Below are positions 7,087 through 10,639 of a stretch of DNA of 10,639 nt, piece after piece; position 1 is the first letter of the stretch; every line of letters begins with the position of its first letter. The notes under the pieces are model-generated. The model had not been told where the DNA came from and ran no database searches. It saw nothing but the letters and a program-made list of their open reading frames with translations. The position numbers and the translations under genes were made by a program. The DNA comes from an uncultured Roseateles sp. (GTDB lineage: Bacteria; Pseudomonadota; Gammaproteobacteria; Burkholderiales; Burkholderiaceae), in the NCBI GenBank assembly GCA_946480605.1, contig CAMLKW010000158.1:1-10639 (forward strand), in the 5' to 3' direction.

Positions 7087-8169
7087 ATGGATCAAGTGGA
7101 CATTGCCGTCATCGGCGCGGGCGTCGTGGGCCTGGCCGTCGCACGCGAGCTGGCGCTGCGCGGCCGCGAGGTCGTGCTGATCGAAGCCGCCAACGCCATC
7201 GGCACCGGCATCTCGTCGCGCAACAGCGAGGTGGTGCATGCGGGCCTCTACTACCCGGCCGGCAGCCTGAAGGCCCGCCTGTGCGTGCGCGGCAAGACCT
7301 TGCTGTACGACTACTGCGCCGCGCGCGGCGTGGCGCACCGCCGCTGCGGCAAGCTGGTCGTCGCGACGCGGCTGGCGGACCTGGACCGGCTGGAGGAACT
7401 GGCCGCCAAGGGCGCGGCCAACGGCGTCGATGACCTGCGCCTGCTCGGCCGCGCCGAGGCGCTGGCGCTGGAGCCTGCACTGCAGGCCGCCGGGGCGCTG
7501 CTGTCGCCGTCCAGCGGCATCGTGGACAGCCACGGGCTGATGACGGCGCTGCTGGGCGATGCCGAGAACGCCGGCGCCACGCTGGCGCTGGCCAGCTCGG
7601 TCACGGGCGGCGCGCGCGGCGGCGACGGCTGGCGGCTGCGCATCGCCGATGACTTCGAGCTGGGTGCGCGGCTCGTCGTCAACGCGGCCGGGCTGTTCGC
7701 CGGCCAGGTGTCCGAGGCGCTGGGCGTGCCGGCGCCGCGGTTGCGCTTCGCGCGCGGCCACTACTTCTCGCTGGCGGGCCGCGCGCCGTTCTCGCGGCTG
7801 ATCTATCCGCTGCCGGTGGACGGCGGCCTGGGCGTGCACCTGACGCTGGACCTGGGTGGCCAGGCCCGCTTCGGCCCGGACGTGCAATGGCTGCCCGACA
7901 GCGATCCCGCGTCGTTGAGCTACGCCGTGGACCCCGCGCTGGCACCCGCCTTCGAGGCCGAGGTGCGCGGCTACTGGCCGGGCCTGCCGGCGGGCGCGCT
8001 GCAGCCGGCCTACAGCGGCATACGGCCCAAGCTCGGCGGCCCCGGCGAGGCCGCCGCCGACTTCGTCATCGACACCGCCACGCCGGGCCTGGTGCAGTTG
8101 CTGGGCATCGAGTCGCCGGGGCTGACCGCCTCGCTCGCGCTGGCCGAGGAGGTTGCGGCCAGGCTCTAG
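7087..8169 (+). CDS. FAD-dependent oxidoreductase, L-2-hydroxyglutarate oxidase-like (DAO fold)
   Basis: 360-residue flavoenzyme. The N-terminal dinucleotide-binding fold shows GAGVVG at 10-15 and the acidic E33 (VVLIEA) that binds the FAD ribose. [19 protein letters not shown] at 39-57 is the hallmark of the LhgO/L2HGDH branch, and the C-terminal [11 protein letters not shown] and [18 protein letters not shown] segments agree. It is shorter than E. coli LhgO (about 420 residues), as is a widespread subgroup annotated only as NAD(P)/FAD-dependent oxidoreductase. The substrate is therefore a 2-hydroxy acid by inference, and L-2-hydroxyglutarate is only the best guess. The ATG at 7087 is preferred over the in-frame ATG at 7081 because AGG at 7075-7077 lies nine bases before it but only three before the other. 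The stop TAG shares CTAG with the stop of the opposing EF-hand gene. No partner enzyme is adjacent. Confidence 0.88.
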   Translation: MDQVDIAVIGAGVVGLAVARELALRGREVVLIEAANAIGTGISSRNSEVVHAGLYYPAGSLKARLCVRGKTLLYDYCAARGVAHRRCGKLVVATRLADLDRLEELAAKGAANGVDDLRLLGRAEALALEPALQAAGALLSPSSGIVDSHGLMTALLGDAENAGATLALASSVTGGARGGDGWRLRIADDFELGARLVVNAAGLFAGQVSEALGVPAPRLRFARGHYFSLAGRAPFSRLIYPLPVDGGLGVHLTLDLGGQARFGPDVQWLPDSDPASLSYAVDPALAPAFEAEVRGYWPGLPAGALQPAYSGIRPKLGGPGEAAADFVIDTATPGLVQLLGIESPGLTASLALAEEVAARL

Positions 8170-8837
8170 GCCGTCGTGCTGACCTGGGTTGCCGTGCTGG
8201 CCGGCTGCAGCCAGTTGCGCGCGATCTGGTCGTAGAGCTTCTGCGCCAGCTGCGCGATCTCGGAGTTCAGCGGGTTGGCCGCCGTCTCGTCGTTCGCGCT
8301 CTGGGCCAGCGCCTTCAGCTCGCCGGCCAGCCGCTCGATCTCGGAGACCGTGCCGTCCTGATTCAGGTCCAGCGGGTCGATCTCGGTCGAGGTGGCACTG
8401 GTGCTGGTGCCCGACGCGGCCGGCGGTGGCATGCCACCCGGCGGCGGGCCCGACGGCCGGCCGGCCTCGAACTCGGCGCGCGTCAGCTGGCCGTCGCCGT
8501 CGGCGTCCAGCTCGCCGAAGACGTCGACCTCGTCGTTGGCCGCGCCGCGCGCCTGCACGAAGTCCAGCGTCGACGACGGTGGCGACATCAGTTCGCGCAG
8601 GCCCTGGCTCAGCTCATCGCTGCTGAGGCTGCCGTCGCCGTCCATCTGCTTCAACAGTTCGGCACTGTCGCCGGACTGGCCGGCGTGCTCCAGCATCGCG
8701 CCCAGCTCGGTCGCATCGACGCCGCCGCTGCCATCGCTGTCCGCCTTGGCGAACATGCGGGCCTCGTGCTCGGCCTTGCGGCTGGCGCCGCTGTCCCAGG
8801 ACCGGTTCACGCTGCCCAGGCCGCTGATCGTGCTCAT
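8166..8837 (-). CDS. EF-hand calcium-binding protein, XopAW-like
   Basis: 223-residue acidic protein with four EF-hand loops and no signal peptide or membrane segment. Loop 1 (33-44, [12 protein letters not shown]), loop 3 (111-122, [12 protein letters not shown]) and loop 4 (157-168, [12 protein letters not shown]) are canonical 12-residue calcium loops. Loop 2 (64-75, [12 protein letters not shown]) has Gln at position 1, as if one Gly-Asp pair had been lost from DGDGDG. A Pro/Gly-rich linker (about 128-141) joins hands 3 and 4. The Met-Ser-Thr-Ile-Ser-Gly start and paired EF-hands recall the group annotated as XopAW-family type III effector; many such proteins occur without proof of secretion, so a cytosolic calcium binder is equally possible. 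The ATG at 8837 has a full AAGGAG five bases upstream (8843-8848). An open frame reaches 8951 upstream, but that stretch has no EF-hand character. The gene is monocistronic as far as seen. Confidence 0.85.
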   Translation of the reverse strand: MSTISGLGSVNRSWDSGASRKAEHEARMFAKADSDGSGGVDATELGAMLEHAGQSGDSAELLKQMDGDGSLSSDELSQGLRELMSPPSSTLDFVQARGAANDEVDVFGELDADGDGQLTRAEFEAGRPSGPPPGGMPPPAASGTSTSATSTEIDPLDLNQDGTVSEIERLAGELKALAQSANDETAANPLNSEIAQLAQKLYDQIARNWLQPASTATQVSTTA

Positions 8838-8842
8838 GGCTA

Positions 8843-8848
8843 CTCCTT
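8843..8848 (-). promoter_or_regulatory. Strong ribosome binding site for the EF-hand gene
   Basis: AAGGAG on the minus strand, five bases before the ATG at 8837, decides the start against the longer open frame. CTCTTT just upstream can pair with it across a three-base loop, with one G-T wobble. That hairpin is short and may be without effect. The rest of the gap up to 9005 (about 160 bases) shows no convincing promoter. Confidence 0.7.
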
Positions 8849-8970
8849 CAGAAAGAGGTTGGAATGCGCCCGCACGCCGGTGGCGGCGGGCAAATCCATT
8901 CTTCTGAGGCGCAGTAAGCCGTTCTTGTTCGCTATGTATCGGGGCCGACACAAAGCGGGTTTCGATGCCG

Positions 8971-9000
8971 CGAACTGGGCGGCGATGCCGGCCCAGTTCG
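8971..9000 (-). terminator. Terminator-like hairpin after the sulfur-enzyme fusion gene
   Basis: CGAACTGGGC (8971-8980) and GCCCAGTTCG (8991-9000) are a perfect 10-bp inverted repeat. Inside it GGC/GCC can add three pairs past one bulged G. It begins five bases beyond the stop codon of the minus-strand fusion gene, the right place for an intrinsic terminator, but no T-run follows on that strand. Structure is certain, termination is inferred. Confidence 0.6.
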
Positions 9001-9005
9001 GTCGA

Positions 9006-10639
9006 TCAGATCGCCAGCGCCGCGTCGGCGGCGCCGGCAAAGCCCCGCGGCCACAGCGCCAGCCCGCCGCCCAGGCTCCAGGCCTGCTCGTGGCCCAGCC
9101 GGCGCAGGGCCTGTGCCGCCTGCGCGCTGCGGTTGCCGCTGCGGCAGAAGAACACCACCGGCGCCTCGGCCGGCAGGGCCAGCCAGGCGGCCAACGCATT
9201 GGGCAGGCCGGACAGCGCGACGGCCTCGCGGTGCACGCTGGCAGCCAGTTCGGGCGCCTGGCCCAGGCGCTGCTCGTAGGGCTCGCGCACGTCCACCAGC
9301 CGCAGGTCGGGATGTCGCCCCAGCAGGTCCAGCAGCGCCTGCGGCCCCAACTCACTGGACGCCTGCGCACAGCCGCCATCGACACGCGCGCCGCAGGCCA
9401 CGGTCTGGTACTCGGTGAAGGCCAGGCCTTGCTCCAGTCCGGCCTTGGCAGCGGCAAAGCCGGCGGCATCGATGCGGCCACCCAGCACGTCGGCCAGCAG
9501 CGGCTGGGCAGCGCATTCGACGGCCAGCGTGCTGGCGAAGCGGTCGTCGTAGTCGTGGCCCGGCAGCAGCAGCGTGTGCGGGCCCACGGCCTGCTCCAGC
9601 CGCGCCAGCGAGGCCGCGTAGTCCAGCGGCGCGCTCTGCGCGAAGTCGCTGCGGCCCAGCGCGCCGGGCATGACGGTGTCGCCCACGAAGGCCAGGCGCA
9701 GCCCTGCCTCGTCATGCAGCAGGTAGGCCGTCGAGTCCTGCGTGTGGCCCGGAATGGGCAACCGGGTCAGCCGCAATGCGCCCAGCACGATGGCATCGGC
9801 ACCGCGCGGCCAGCCCAGCCCGTCGACCTCGCCACGCGGCTGCCGCAGCGCCGCCAGCAGCTCGGGCGCCGAGGAGACATGGTCGCCATGGCTGTGCGTG
9901 TCCAGCACCGCGGCCAGCGCATAGCCCTGGCAGCCCAGCCACTGGGCGAGCCGCTCGGTCAGCCCGGGCAGCGGGTCGATGACCACGGCGCGGCGGCTGG
10001 CTGCATCTGCCAGCAGGTAGCAGCAGGCGCCGTCCACCACGAAGCGCGTCAGGCCGTCGGCCGGCAGCGCCTGGCCCGGCGCGCTGGGGTCCAGGCAGCT
10101 CTCGCGCAGCGATTCGCCGCAGATGCGGATGCGCGCACAGGCCTCGTCGATGAAATCGGCATCGGCCACCGGCCCGAACGACAGGCGCACGGCAGACGCG
10201 GTCTGCCAGGCCGGCAGGCCCATGGCCTGCAGCACGTAGCTGGGCTGGGCCTTGGCCGCGCTGCAGGCCGAACCGCCGCTGACGCGCAGTTCGGCGGCGT
10301 CGAACAGGTCCAGCAGCAGCTTGGAGCTGATGCCGGGCACGGAGAAGTTCAGCGTGGTCGGCAGGCACAGCTCCGGCGGTGCGTTGAACACCAACCCGGG
10401 GAAGGCCTGCCGCAGCGCCGCGGCCAGGCGGTCGCGGTAGCCCGACAGCGTGGCGGGGTCGCGGAACACGCGGCCCTCGTCCAGCGCGGCCAGCACGGCG
10501 CCCAGTGCGGCGATGCCCGACATGTTCTCGGTGCCCGAGCGCAGCGCGCCCTCCTGGCCGCCCCCGGCCAGCAGCGGCGTGAACGGCGCGCCTTCGCGCA
10601 CGTACAGCAGGCCGATGCCCTTGGGCGCGTAGAGCTTGT
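9006..10639 (-). CDS. Cysteine desulfurase / persulfide dioxygenase-like / rhodanese fusion (5' end outside window)
   Basis: One uninterrupted frame encodes 543 visible residues with three sulfur domains; numbering is from the first visible Lys. Domain 1 (1 to about 170) is the C-terminal part of a NifS/IscS-type cysteine desulfurase: KLYAPKGIGLLYV begins at the expected PLP lysine, RSGTEN is at 33-38, and the persulfide-forming Cys is C125 in SGGSACS. Domain 2 (about 193-395) is a metallo-beta-lactamase fold of the ETHE1 type: THSHGDH (H248, H250, D252, H253), H298 in PGHTQDS, D320 in GDTVMPGALGRSDF and H361 in PGHDY. Domain 3 (about 430-543) is a rhodanese with catalytic C498 in CRSGNRS. 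The likely role is taking sulfur from cysteine, oxidising low-molecular-weight persulfide to sulfite and/or passing sulfane sulfur on; the order of steps is inference. All catalytic residues that can be judged are intact, which argues against decay. About 200 N-terminal desulfurase residues should lie beyond the right edge. Cytosolic; no signal can be assessed. Confidence 0.93.
   Translation of the reverse strand, partial: KLYAPKGIGLLYVREGAPFTPLLAGGGQEGALRSGTENMSGIAALGAVLAALDEGRVFRDPATLSGYRDRLAAALRQAFPGLVFNAPPELCLPTTLNFSVPGISSKLLLDLFDAAELRVSGGSACSAAKAQPSYVLQAMGLPAWQTASAVRLSFGPVADADFIDEACARIRICGESLRESCLDPSAPGQALPADGLTRFVVDGACCYLLADAASRRAVVIDPLPGLTERLAQWLGCQGYALAAVLDTHSHGDHVSSAPELLAALRQPRGEVDGLGWPRGADAIVLGALRLTRLPIPGHTQDSTAYLLHDEAGLRLAFVGDTVMPGALGRSDFAQSAPLDYAASLARLEQAVGPHTLLLPGHDYDDRFASTLAVECAAQPLLADVLGGRIDAAGFAAAKAGLEQGLAFTEYQTVACGARVDGGCAQASSELGPQALLDLLGRHPDLRLVDVREPYEQRLGQAPELAASVHREAVALSGLPNALAAWLALPAEAPVVFFCRSGNRSAQAAQALRRLGHEQAWSLGGGLALWPRGFAGAADAALAI

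Noticed and set aside
7068..7087. Leaderless promoter for the FAD oxidoreductase (TAGGCT just before the start)
   Set aside because: The box matches the -10 consensus poorly and has no -35. An AGG at proper distance from the ATG at 7087 favours an ordinary leader.
8838..8951. Longer start for the EF-hand protein at 8951
   Set aside because: The extra 38 residues show no EF-hand pattern, and a full AAGGAG lies five bases before the internal ATG at 8837.
8920..8970. Possible hrp-type box (paired TTCG) upstream of the EF-hand gene
   Set aside because: The two TTCG copies (8928 and 8961) are on the wrong strand for this gene and are 29 bases apart, not the 15 to 16 expected.
8840..10368. Further open frames on the same strand as the sulfur-enzyme fusion (8840-9715 and 9712-10368)
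   Set aside because: They are frame-shifted shadows of the fusion gene, rich in Arg, Ala, Trp and Pro, and lack its motifs.
1..10639. CRISPR arrays, tRNA/rRNA genes, insertion sequences, attachment sites
   Set aside because: No regularly spaced direct repeats, cloverleaf-like sequence, transposase motifs or paired terminal repeats were seen on either strand.

Overview
The window is a gene-dense, very high-GC piece of bacterial chromosome. Coding style, the kynU-kynA pair and the mix of neighbours suggest a betaproteobacterium of the order Burkholderiales, perhaps near Roseateles, Mitsuaria, Rhizobacter or Rubrivivax. This placement is inferred from gene content and composition, not from a marker gene. 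I see no tRNA, rRNA, CRISPR array, insertion sequence or phage gene.

Layout from left to right. (1) The 3' half of kynU (kynureninase) is followed with no gap by kynA (tryptophan 2,3-dioxygenase), the end of a tryptophan-to-anthranilate catabolic operon. (2) Converging on it is a secreted GH30 xylanase gene that resembles the glucuronoxylanase subfamily (XynC). It carries a perfect 31-nt inverted repeat in its upstream region. (3) Divergent from the xylanase is a complete XPNPEP1-type Xaa-Pro aminopeptidase. Its stop codon overlaps the GTG start of an exported DUF3616 protein. (4) Converging on that pair, with an 11-bp 3' overlap, is a Bcr/CflA-type drug efflux transporter. Its leader can fold so that the Shine-Dalgarno is held in a GNRA-capped hairpin. 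(5) Divergent from the transporter is an L-2-hydroxyglutarate-oxidase-like FAD enzyme. (6) Its stop codon shares a CTAG with that of a convergent four-EF-hand protein that resembles the XopAW group. (7) The right end holds most of a three-domain fusion: NifS/IscS-type cysteine desulfurase, ETHE1-like persulfide dioxygenase and rhodanese. Its first part lies outside the window.

Most genes here are housekeeping or accessory enzymes that do not form one pathway. The most unusual object is the single-chain sulfur enzyme at the right edge, whose three domains could make, oxidise and transfer persulfide sulfur in sequence. The next most interesting are the two RNA/DNA symmetry elements (xylanase promoter region and transporter leader) and the contracted second EF-hand loop. 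All functional statements come from motif recognition by eye; no database search was made.
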